A stretch of 6,524 bases of DNA from Bacillota bacterium (lineage in GTDB: Bacteria > Bacillota_A > Clostridia > Peptostreptococcales > Anaerovoracaceae). The position numbers and the translations under genes were made by a program. The DNA lies in assembly GCA_017437925.1 (NCBI GenBank), contig JAFRWQ010000110.1:1-6524 (forward strand). The letters run 5' to 3'. Each line of letters starts with the position of its first letter. Position 1 is the first letter of the stretch. The notes below the pieces were generated by a model, which saw only the letters and a program-made list of their open reading frames with translations, was not told where the DNA came from and made no database searches. Of the stretch, positions 1 to 5,771 are shown in pieces.

Positions 1-1
1 C

Positions 2-235
2 GTGGTCAACAACCCCAAGCTGCTGATAGCCGACGAGCCCACCGGAAACCTCGACCCGGACACCGCCTGGGAGATCATGAAGCTGCTGTCCCAGATCAAC
101 AGGAGGGGCACCACCGTGGTCATGGTCACCCACGCCAAAGACATAGTCGACAGGATGGGCCGCCGGGTCATCGCCATAGACGGGGGACACATAGTGAGGG
201 ATTCCCAGGAAGTAGAGTACGGCTACGATGTTTAG
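2..235 (+). CDS. ftsE: Cell-division ABC transporter ATPase FtsE, C-terminal part (5' end outside the window)
   Basis: This is the last third of FtsE, the cytoplasmic ATPase that pairs with FtsX to control peptidoglycan hydrolases. Only 77 codons are present. The GTG at the window edge is an internal valine, because the Walker A and signature motifs must lie upstream. Visible ABC motifs are the Walker B strand LLIADEP (residues 7-13 of this fragment, with catalytic Glu12), the D-loop TGNLDP just after it, and the H-loop in MVTHAKD (His44). The short tail after the H-loop fits FtsE better than longer ABC importers. The strongest identification is the following ftsX, whose ATG lies inside the last codons of this gene (8-base overlap), which implies translational coupling. 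On its own the fragment could belong to another LolD/MacB-type ATPase; the partner makes FtsE nearly certain. Confidence 0.95.
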   Translation: MVNNPKLLIADEPTGNLDPDTAWEIMKLLSQINRRGTTVVMVTHAKDIVDRMGRRVIAIDGGHIVRDSQEVEYGYDV

Positions 236-1121
236 GGGCCTCTTTCATTCCATAAAGGAAGCCTTATCCCAGATATTCAGGAACAAGGTCATGAGCTTCG
301 TGTCGGTGCTTTCGATCTCCGCCATGCTCATGATACTTGGCGTGTTCTTCCTGCTCACGGTCAACGTCAACAACATGACCGAGAACATCAAGGAGGAGTT
401 CGATACCATCGAGGTCTTTCTTGAGGACTACACCACCAAGGCCGACGCCCAGGAGATCGCAAGGACACTTTCGACCCTGGGAGAGGTGGAGATCATAGAG
501 TACGTGGACAGGGACCAGGCCATGGACGAGTTCCGGGAGCGCTGGGGCGACAAGGCCTATCTGCTGGACACCCTGACCGACAACCCTCTGCCCAATTCGC
601 TGAGGGTCAAGCTCTCGGGCCTTGAGGGCGGTTCGCTGGTCGCGGAGGTCGCCAGGACCACCATAGGCGTAGAGGACGTCAGGTACTACCAGAACGAGGT
701 GAACAAGGTCCTGAGGATATCAGAGGCCATACAGAAGGTCACCCTTATCATGATACTCTTCCTCATAGTGGTATCGATAGTCGTGGTATCGAGCACGGTC
801 AAGCTGGCGGTGATGTCCAGGGAGGCCGAGATCAACATAATGAAGTACGTGGGAGCGACCAACTGGTTCGTCAGAGGCCCCATGCTCATCGAGGGCATGA
901 TCATAGGCGCGGTCTCCGCGGGCATAGCCCTGGGAGCCACAGCCTTCGGCTACATGAAGGTCAGCGAATTCTTCGGGGACGAGGCCTTAAAGCTCTTCTC
1001 AAGCAACCTGGTGGATCAGCAATTCATGATCACCAACCTGGCCTGGATATTCATGGCGCTGGGGATAAGCATAGGAGCCGTGGGCAGCATAGTGTCCATG
1101 AGGCGCTTCCTTAAGGTTTAG
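228..1121 (+). CDS. ftsX: Cell-division ABC transporter permease FtsX
   Basis: FtsX is the membrane half of FtsEX. It transmits ATP hydrolysis by FtsE across the membrane to murein hydrolases rather than moving a substrate. The 297-residue length is normal for Gram-positive FtsX. Membrane segments are seen at about residues 22-46, 170-193, 218-242 and 268-290. Between the first two lies the extracellular loop (about 47-168), the region known to bind hydrolases, with the family motifs RDQAMDEF (95-102) and DNPLPNSLRV (118-127). The cytoplasmic stretch REAEINIMKYVGATNWFVRG (198-217) is the conserved element that contacts FtsE. The ATG at 228 overlaps the ftsE stop, with no strong separate ribosome site, so translation is probably coupled. 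The next gene encodes a secreted coiled-coil M23 hydrolase, the type of partner known for FtsEX in streptococci (PcsB) and Bacillus (CwlO). Confidence 0.96.
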   Translation: MFRGLFHSIKEALSQIFRNKVMSFVSVLSISAMLMILGVFFLLTVNVNNMTENIKEEFDTIEVFLEDYTTKADAQEIARTLSTLGEVEIIEYVDRDQAMDEFRERWGDKAYLLDTLTDNPLPNSLRVKLSGLEGGSLVAEVARTTIGVEDVRYYQNEVNKVLRISEAIQKVTLIMILFLIVVSIVVVSSTVKLAVMSREAEINIMKYVGATNWFVRGPMLIEGMIIGAVSAGIALGATAFGYMKVSEFFGDEALKLFSSNLVDQQFMITNLAWIFMALGISIGAVGSIVSMRRFLKV

Positions 1122-1139
1122 AGCATTTGAACGAAAAAG

Positions 1140-1165
1140 GGCGGCCTTAGGGGAAAAGGGCCGCC
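1140..1165 (+). promoter_or_regulatory. GC-rich hairpin between ftsX and the M23 hydrolase gene
   Basis: GGCGGCC (1140-1146) pairs perfectly with GGCCGCC (1159-1165), and TT (1147-1148) can add a G-U and a U-A pair inside. No T-run follows, so it does not look like a Rho-independent terminator. It sits 19 bases after the ftsX stop and just ahead of the ribosome site of the next gene. It may act as an mRNA stability or processing element, or tune translation of the hydrolase; these roles are inference. Confidence 0.45.
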
Positions 1166-1169
1166 GGAC

Positions 1170-1174
1170 AGGGG
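1170..1174 (+). promoter_or_regulatory. Ribosome binding site of the M23 hydrolase gene
   Basis: AGGGG lies 7 bases before the ATG at 1182. This fixes the start of the hydrolase and shows that it is translated independently of ftsX. The hairpin arm ends only four bases upstream, so folding could influence access to this site. Confidence 0.6.
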
Positions 1175-1181
1175 TAAAACG

Positions 1182-2351
1182 ATGAAATTCAGGGAATTGA
1201 TGAAAGAAAAGGGCAAAAAGACGCTCACGGTCTTCCTCTGCCTCATGCTGCTGGTCCACTTCGGCATGCCGCAGCTGAGCTACGCCGGGGATTCCGCCGC
1301 AGTCAAGGATAAGAAGAACGAGCTGGCGGGGGTCAACGACAAGATAGACGATACCAAGGACGCCCTGGCCGAAGGCAAGGCCGAGTCCAAGTCCCTTTCC
1401 GCCCAGATCAAGGAGATGGAGCAGAAGATCTACGCCAAGCAGGTAGAGATCAACGACAAGCAGCAGGAGATCAACGACACCAAGGAGCTGATCACCATCA
1501 AGATAGAGGAACTGAGGCTTCAGGAAGAGGAGATCAACGGGCAGAACGAGGAGCTCCTCAAGAGACTCAGGGCTATGTACAAGAACGGCGAGACCGGCAT
1601 GCTGGCCGTGCTCTTCGGGTCTTCTTCGATGAGCGAGCTGATGACCAATATGGACATGGTCCAGCGCATATACGAGAGCGACGCGGATCTTCTTGCCGAC
1701 ATGGAGGAAGCCTACGGGGTCCTGGTGGAAAAGAAAGAGGAGCTTCAGAAGCTTAAGGAAGGCCTTATCGCCGAAGAGGAGGCCCTCGAGGCCGATAAGG
1801 AGGCGCTGGATGCCGACAGGGCGGCTCTTGCGGCCAAGAAAAAAGAAGTCGACGCCGACAACAGGGAACTGGAACGCCAGATCGACAAGCTCAACGACGA
1901 AGCCAAGGCCCTTACCGCCGAGATAGTCAAGCTGCAGACCGCCGAATCCTACGTGGGCGGCTCCATGCTCTGGCCTTCCCAGGCGAGCAAGTACGTGTCC
2001 TCGCCCTTCGGAAACCGCCTCCACCCCATACTTAAGGTAATAAAGTTCCACACCGGTATCGATATAGCCGCGGGCTCCGGTACCAACATCCTTGCAGCTA
2101 ACGGAGGCACCGTCATAAGCGCCTGCTATAACAGCGGCTACGGTTATATGATAATGGTGGACCACGGCGGCGGAATAGTCACCCTCTACGCCCACTGCAG
2201 CAAGCTCCTCGTGAGCAAGGGCGCCAAGGTCAAGAGGGGACAGGTCATAGCCCTGGTGGGCTCCACCGGCATGTCCACCGGACCGCACCTGCACTTCGAG
2301 GTGCGCATCAACGGAGAATACAAGAATCCTCTTGAATACGTTTCCAGATAA
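1182..2351 (+). CDS. Secreted murein hydrolase: N-terminal coiled coil plus C-terminal M23 (LytM) metallopeptidase
   Basis: This is a 389-residue exported protein. Residues 1-35 form a signal peptide: a lysine-rich start, a hydrophobic core TLTVFLCLMLLVHFGMP, and a cleavage site after SYA at 35. Residues ~38-133 and ~165-252 are long charged coiled coil, with near-perfect heptads at 201-235 (ALEADKE, ALDADRA, ALAAKKK and so on). Between them, AVLFGSSSMSELMTNMDMVQ (142-161) resembles the hinge and short helices of PcsB/CwlO/EnvC-type proteins. The M23 domain spans ~262-389 and is intact: zinc ligands His290 and Asp294 (HTGID) and His371, with His338 (YAH) and His369 (HLH) as catalytic histidines. 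The family cuts peptide cross-links in peptidoglycan. Position directly after ftsEX supports the coiled coil docking on the FtsX outer loop to switch on the hydrolase; that partnership is inferred from known systems. EnvC-like degenerate activators lose these residues, so this one is probably an enzyme itself. Confidence 0.93.
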   Translation: MKFRELMKEKGKKTLTVFLCLMLLVHFGMPQLSYAGDSAAVKDKKNELAGVNDKIDDTKDALAEGKAESKSLSAQIKEMEQKIYAKQVEINDKQQEINDTKELITIKIEELRLQEEEINGQNEELLKRLRAMYKNGETGMLAVLFGSSSMSELMTNMDMVQRIYESDADLLADMEEAYGVLVEKKEELQKLKEGLIAEEEALEADKEALDADRAALAAKKKEVDADNRELERQIDKLNDEAKALTAEIVKLQTAESYVGGSMLWPSQASKYVSSPFGNRLHPILKVIKFHTGIDIAAGSGTNILAANGGTVISACYNSGYGYMIMVDHGGGIVTLYAHCSKLLVSKGAKVKRGQVIALVGSTGMSTGPHLHFEVRINGEYKNPLEYVSR

Positions 2352-2352
2352 G

Positions 2353-4077
2353 ATGTCAGACTGGATAATACTGCAGCAGGATGCTGCGGCGGAAGCGCCG
2401 GCCGGGATAGACTCGGCTCTGGCTGGCATAATGCGAAGAAGGCAGGTCTGCGACGCCGATATGGAGGACTTTCTGTCCCCCAGGCCCCGCCTGACCTACG
2501 ATCCCTTCCTCCTTCCCGACATGGAGGAGGCTGTCGGACTCATACTTGACGCCTGCGAAAAAGGCGAAAAGATCTGCGTTTACGGAGATTACGACGCCGA
2601 CGGCGTCACCTCCACCGCCCTCCTGGTCGGAGTCCTGCGCCTCATCAGCAGCAATATAAGCTATTACGTGCCGTCCCGCTTCGTGGACGGCTACGGCCTT
2701 AATATGAGCTCAGTCAAGAAGGTCGCGGACACCGGGGCCTCCCTTCTCATAACCGTTGACTGCGGAAGCACCTCGGCTGAGGAGATAGCCTGCGCCAAAG
2801 AGCTGGGCATGAAGGTCATAGTGACCGACCACCACACTCCCGACGAGAGCCTGGACCTTGGCTGCCTCTTCATCAACCCCAAGCGGGCGGGCAGCCTCTA
2901 CCCCTGCAGCCGGCTTTCGGGCTGCGGAGTCGCCTTCAAGCTGGCCCAGGCCCTGCAGAGGACCCTTGCCGCAAAGGGCGACTGCCGCTTTACCAGGAGC
3001 TTCTTAAACGACCAGCTGGACCTGGTCGCCATCTCCACTGTCGCCGACGTGGTGCCTCTTCTGGACGAGAACAGGACCCTTGTAAAGTACGGCCTTGATT
3101 TCATCAACAGAAGGAAGAGGCCGGGCCTTAAGACCCTGCTCGAGGTCCTCGATTTCGGCGACAAGCCCATAGATTCCGACCGCATAGCCTACCTGATCGC
3201 CCCCAACATCAACGCTTTGGGCCGCATGGGCTCCGCCGCTCTGGGCGTCGAGCTCTTCTGCGGGGTAAAGGCCGACGGTTCCCCCTGCGAAGACCTGCTC
3301 TCGGCCGCCGTCGCCATGAAGGAGATGAACCTTCAGAGAAAGGCCGAGCAGGAAAAGACCTGCGCCATATGCTCAAAGGCCCTTGAAGAAGGGGGCTGCG
3401 GCGAGCTCTTCCCCGTGATACTGGCGGAGGGCGCCCACGAGGGCGTCGCCGGCATAGTCGCGGGCAACATAAAAGAGAAGCTCTACAGGCCGGTCTGCAT
3501 AGTGACGCCCAGCGAGGGAGGGCTTCTTAAAGGTACCGGAAGATCGGTCCCCGGCATAAACATCTACGAGCTTCTGGGCACCCAGAGCCGGTTGTTCACC
3601 AGATACGGCGGCCACGCCGGAGCCTGCGGCCTCACCATGGAGCCTCAGGGCCTTGAGGAACTGAGATGCGGCCTTCAGGAGCAGATGAAGCTCCTGCTTG
3701 AAAAGGATCCCGGCCTTCTCACCGAGAAGCTGCTGATAGAAAAGGAGCTCTCCCCCGAAGAAAAGAGCCTGGAATTCGCCAAAAAGCTCCAGCTTCTGGA
3801 GCCCTACGGCGAGGGGAACCTGCGCCCCCTGTTCTGCGTGAGCTCGGCCTCTGTGTCATGCCTTCGCCGCATGGGCCAGGAGGGCCAGCATCTGCGCTTT
3901 ACAGTGACTTCGGGAGACGGGGTCCCGGTGGACTGCGTCCTCTTCAGAAGGGCGGACGATTTCTTCGGGCTGCTTTCGGAGAGCCCTTCGGTCAGCGTCT
4001 GCGGAGAGCTTACGGTCAACGGGTTCGGCGGCTGCGAGAAGCTTCAGATGATAGTAAGAGACATCAAAGGTGCATGA
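2353..4077 (+). CDS. recJ: Single-stranded-DNA-specific 5'-3' exonuclease RecJ
   Basis: RecJ degrades single-stranded DNA 5' to 3' in recombination repair, mismatch repair and stalled-fork processing, in the cytoplasm. From ATG 2353 the protein is 574 residues, close to the usual bacterial length. DHH-domain motifs are complete: GDYDADG (78-84, metal-binding Asp79, Asp81, Asp83), TVDCG (Asp136), TDHH (158-161) and VADVVPL (Asp232). ALGRMG follows near 288-293. The DHHA1 domain has EGAHEGVAGIVAGNI (359-373), GTGRS near 394-398 and the RYGGHAGACG substrate motif (417-426). The OB-like region begins around LEPYGEGN (482-489). A usual Trp before the DHHA1 histidine is Ala here, a minor variation. 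ATG 2353 is one base after the hydrolase stop. An in-frame TTG at 2332 would add seven residues but has no better ribosome site, so I prefer the ATG. Expression is probably coupled to the hydrolase. The location inside a cell-wall operon is unusual. Confidence 0.95.
   Translation: MSDWIILQQDAAAEAPAGIDSALAGIMRRRQVCDADMEDFLSPRPRLTYDPFLLPDMEEAVGLILDACEKGEKICVYGDYDADGVTSTALLVGVLRLISSNISYYVPSRFVDGYGLNMSSVKKVADTGASLLITVDCGSTSAEEIACAKELGMKVIVTDHHTPDESLDLGCLFINPKRAGSLYPCSRLSGCGVAFKLAQALQRTLAAKGDCRFTRSFLNDQLDLVAISTVADVVPLLDENRTLVKYGLDFINRRKRPGLKTLLEVLDFGDKPIDSDRIAYLIAPNINALGRMGSAALGVELFCGVKADGSPCEDLLSAAVAMKEMNLQRKAEQEKTCAICSKALEEGGCGELFPVILAEGAHEGVAGIVAGNIKEKLYRPVCIVTPSEGGLLKGTGRSVPGINIYELLGTQSRLFTRYGGHAGACGLTMEPQGLEELRCGLQEQMKLLLEKDPGLLTEKLLIEKELSPEEKSLEFAKKLQLLEPYGEGNLRPLFCVSSASVSCLRRMGQEGQHLRFTVTSGDGVPVDCVLFRRADDFFGLLSESPSVSVCGELTVNGFGGCEKLQMIVRDIKGA
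4066..4070 (+). promoter_or_regulatory. Ribosome binding site of the S41 protease gene
   Basis: AAAGG inside the last codons of recJ lies 8 bases before ATG 4079. It favours that ATG over the in-frame GTG at 4070, which overlaps this site and has no clear site of its own. Confidence 0.5.
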
Positions 4078-4078
4078 T

Positions 4079-5290
4079 ATGATACAGTTCAGAAAGTTCA
4101 GCTTCGCCGTGCTGGTGTGCGCTCTGCTCCTCCTGGGAGCCCTGGCCGGAGTCTTCGGAGGGATGTACTTCCAGTCGCAGAACGGGGTCACCATCTCCAG
4201 GGGAGAATACCAGATGCTCCTCGACAGGGTGCAGAAGTACTCCAAGGTCGAAGGCCTGATAGATTATATAAAAGAGAAGTTCTACGTGCCGGTGGATGAG
4301 GAGAAGCTCATCGAGGGCATGTACTACGGCGTTTTCGACGCCCTGGACGACAGGTACAGCGCCTACCTCAACGCCAGCCAGTACGAACAGATGCAGATCA
4401 GCACCACCGGAGACTATTCCGGGGTCGGCATAACCCTTTCCATCACCGAGGACGGCAATTTCGTCTACGCGGCGGCCCTGACCGAGGACGCTCCCGCCTG
4501 GGGCTCGGGTATAGCGGTCGGCGATATAATCTGGAAGGTGGACGGGGTCGAGTACAGCGGCTCCGAGCTGGACGTATGCGCCGCCCACGTGAGGGGAGAG
4601 GCCGGCACCCAGGTGGTCCTCACCGTGGTGAGGGGCGACCAGGTCATGGATTTCACTCTGACGAGGGCGAGGATACTGGCCAAGACCGTATCTTCAAAGA
4701 TGCTCGATGGGAACATAGGCTACATCTCCATCAGCAGCTTTGAAAATCCAACCTACGACGATTTCGCCGCAGCCCTGAGAAAGCTTGAAAACGACGGGGC
4801 CAAGGGGCTTATAATAGACCTTCGCAACAACGGCGGAGGCCTGGTCGACAGCTGCGTACTGGTGGCCGACGAGCTCATGAACAAGGGCACCGTGGTATAC
4901 ACCGAAGACCAGAAGGGCAACAGGAGCTACTACACCACGGAGGACGGAAGGACGAGCCTGCCCTACGCCGTGCTCATCAACGGGTACACGGCATCGGCCT
5001 CCGAGATACTGGCTGCGGGCATTCAGGACAACAACGAGGGCGTAATAGTGGGCACCGTCAGCTACGGCAAGGGCATAATCCAGGAGACGAGGAGGCTGGG
5101 CGACGGCAGCGCGGTCAAGATCACCGTGCAGCAGTACTTTTCGCCCAAGGGCAGCGTCATCCACAAGGTGGGCATCACCCCGGACTACGAGGTGGAGCTT
5201 ACTGAGGACTGCTACGACGAGAACTGGGTCCTGGTGGACGACAGGCAGCTGAACAAGGCCGTAGACCTGGTCAAGAAGGGAATAAAGTAA
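4079..5290 (+). CDS. ctpA: C-terminal processing protease, S41A family, with PDZ domain (CtpA/CtpB type)
   Basis: This is a membrane-anchored serine protease of 403 residues acting outside the cytoplasmic membrane. Residues ~9-31 form an uncleaved-looking N-terminal membrane segment. After a short helical region (CtpB-like dimerisation/cap) comes the PDZ domain at ~110-198 (GVGITLSI, GSGIAVGDIIWKVDGV), which gates the active site in this family. The S41 protease domain covers ~205-375. The catalytic Ser-Lys-Gln triad is intact: Ser306 in TASASEI, Lys331 in SYGKG and Gln335 four residues later. The family motif RNNGGG lies at 249-254 and YFSPKG at 353-358. Its stop is followed closely by the operon's terminator hairpin, so this is the last gene. 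In Bacillus subtilis a ctpB gene also lies beside ftsEX, which matches this context. Family members trim or degrade envelope proteins, including cell-wall hydrolases in some bacteria. A role on the M23 protein encoded upstream is a reasonable guess only. Confidence 0.95.
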   Translation: MIQFRKFSFAVLVCALLLLGALAGVFGGMYFQSQNGVTISRGEYQMLLDRVQKYSKVEGLIDYIKEKFYVPVDEEKLIEGMYYGVFDALDDRYSAYLNASQYEQMQISTTGDYSGVGITLSITEDGNFVYAAALTEDAPAWGSGIAVGDIIWKVDGVEYSGSELDVCAAHVRGEAGTQVVLTVVRGDQVMDFTLTRARILAKTVSSKMLDGNIGYISISSFENPTYDDFAAALRKLENDGAKGLIIDLRNNGGGLVDSCVLVADELMNKGTVVYTEDQKGNRSYYTTEDGRTSLPYAVLINGYTASASEILAAGIQDNNEGVIVGTVSYGKGIIQETRRLGDGSAVKITVQQYFSPKGSVIHKVGITPDYEVELTEDCYDENWVLVDDRQLNKAVDLVKKGIK

Positions 5291-5295
5291 TAAAA

Positions 5296-5336
5296 AAAGG
5301 ACGGAAGGGCGCTTTTTCGCCGCGTTTCCGTCCTTT
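5296..5336. terminator. Bidirectional transcription terminator between the convergent ctpA and yerC genes
   Basis: An 11-base perfect inverted repeat, AAAGGACGGAA (5296-5306) and TTCCGTCCTTT (5326-5336), encloses an inner GGCG/CGCC stem (5308-5311 with 5318-5321) and a six-base loop. On the minus strand the stem is followed by a run of seven T (plus-strand A5292-5298), a textbook Rho-independent terminator for the minus-strand yerC-like gene. On the plus strand only three T follow, so termination of the ftsEX-ctpA operon there is probably weaker. Confidence 0.88.
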
Positions 5337-5360
5337 CGCGCATTAAAAGATGCGAAGCTC

Positions 5361-5687
5361 TCAGTTCTCGGCGGGCTTCTCCTCTTTTTCCTTTTCGGTT
5401 TCCAGCTTACTGAGCATGCCGCTGTAGCCCTCGGCGCCGTAGGAAAGGCACTTGCTGACCCTGCTGATGGTCGCCGCGCTGGCTCCGGTCCTGGAGGCGA
5501 TCTCGTTGTAGGTGCTGCCTCCGCTGAGCATGCGGGCCACCTGCCAGCGCTGGGAAATATCCTGCAGCTCCTTAATGGTCATCAGGTCTTCAAAAAATCT
5601 ATAGCATTCTTCCAGAGATTCTAACTTTAAAATGGCTTCAAAGAGATCGTCGTTGGCCGGCAAATCGAATTTGGATCTGTAATTCAT
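5361..5687 (-). CDS. yerC: YerC/YecD family TrpR-related DNA-binding protein
   Basis: This is a 108-residue helical protein of the TrpR superfamily, YerC/YecD branch, common in Firmicutes. The N-terminal half (FEAILKLESLEECYRFFEDL, 16-35, then MTIKELQDISQRWQVARML) matches the TrpR-like dimerising helices. A helix-turn-helix lies at about 58-82 (STYNEIASRTGASAATISRV), with the recognition helix in ASAATISRV. The last 15 residues are a highly charged Lys/Glu tail. The start codon at 5687 is supported by AGGAGG (plus-strand CCTCCT at 5697-5702) nine bases upstream, and by a strong promoter further up. The gene is monocistronic, converging on ctpA and diverging from the phosphopantetheinyl transferase gene. 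A regulator role is inferred from the fold. Whether it binds tryptophan, and its targets, cannot be told from sequence; control of its own or the divergent gene is possible. Confidence 0.9.
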   Translation of the reverse strand: MNYRSKFDLPANDDLFEAILKLESLEECYRFFEDLMTIKELQDISQRWQVARMLSGGSTYNEIASRTGASAATISRVSKCLSYGAEGYSGMLSKLETEKEKEEKPAEN

Positions 5688-5696
5688 CGGATTGAG

Positions 5697-5702
5697 CCTC
5701 CT
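5697..5702 (-). promoter_or_regulatory. Ribosome binding site of the yerC-like gene
   Basis: On the minus strand AGGAGG, a full anti-Shine-Dalgarno match, lies nine bases before ATG 5687. This suggests efficient translation and settles the start. Confidence 0.8.
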
Positions 5703-5729
5703 GAGGAAGGGTTATGTGTAGATAAGTTA

Positions 5730-5758
5730 ATTATATTCACAGTCCTGCAGCTTTTCAA
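5730..5758 (-). promoter_or_regulatory. Sigma-A type promoter of the yerC-like gene
   Basis: Read on the minus strand, the -35 is TTGAAA (plus 5753-5758) and the -10 is TATAAT (plus 5730-5735), with exactly 17 bases between. The -10 is a perfect consensus and the -35 differs at one base. Transcription would begin around 5722-5724, giving a leader of about 35 bases that contains the AGGAGG site. Confidence 0.82.
5732..5737 (+). promoter_or_regulatory. Possible -10 element for the divergent PPTase-RecX gene
   Basis: TATATT on the plus strand lies about 34 bases ahead of ATG 5772 and overlaps the -10 of the minus-strand promoter. No good -35 is seen at 16-18 bases (GTTATG at 5711-5716 is 15 bases away). 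The gene needs a promoter in this 84-base gap because the terminator and the minus-strand gene separate it from the operon, but this candidate is weak. Confidence 0.25.
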
Positions 5759-5761
5759 GGA
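5757..5761 (+). promoter_or_regulatory. Ribosome binding site of the PPTase-RecX gene
   Basis: AAGGA is 10 bases before ATG 5772 and 13 before the second ATG at 5775, so 5772 is the likelier start. The site overlaps the -35 hexamer of the opposite-strand promoter (5753-5758). Confidence 0.5.
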
Positions 5762-5771
5762 TTTTCTGTAA

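Noticed and set aside
1140..1165. Rho-independent terminator after ftsX
   Set aside because: The hairpin is followed by GGACAGGGG rather than a T-run, and the downstream gene has its own ribosome site but no visible promoter, so read-through is expected.
2332..2352. TTG at 2332 as the recJ start
   Set aside because: It would overlap the hydrolase gene by 20 bases, uses a rare start codon and has its nearest purine-rich site too far upstream. ATG 2353 gives the usual RecJ length.
999..2429. Long minus-strand open frame of 476 codons opposite the M23 hydrolase gene
   Set aside because: Its product is low-complexity, leucine/glycine/valine-rich with no domain. It mirrors the coiled-coil codons of the real gene, which has a signal peptide, ribosome site and intact catalytic residues.
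4070..4078. GTG at 4070 as the ctpA start
   Set aside because: The AAAGG at 4066-4070 is well spaced for ATG 4079 and overlaps the GTG itself. The ATG product begins with a normal short basic N-terminus before the membrane segment.
4064..4588. Minus-strand frame of 174 codons opposite the start of ctpA
   Set aside because: It lies antisense to the membrane segment and PDZ domain of a clear S41 protease and shows no recognisable domain or ribosome site.
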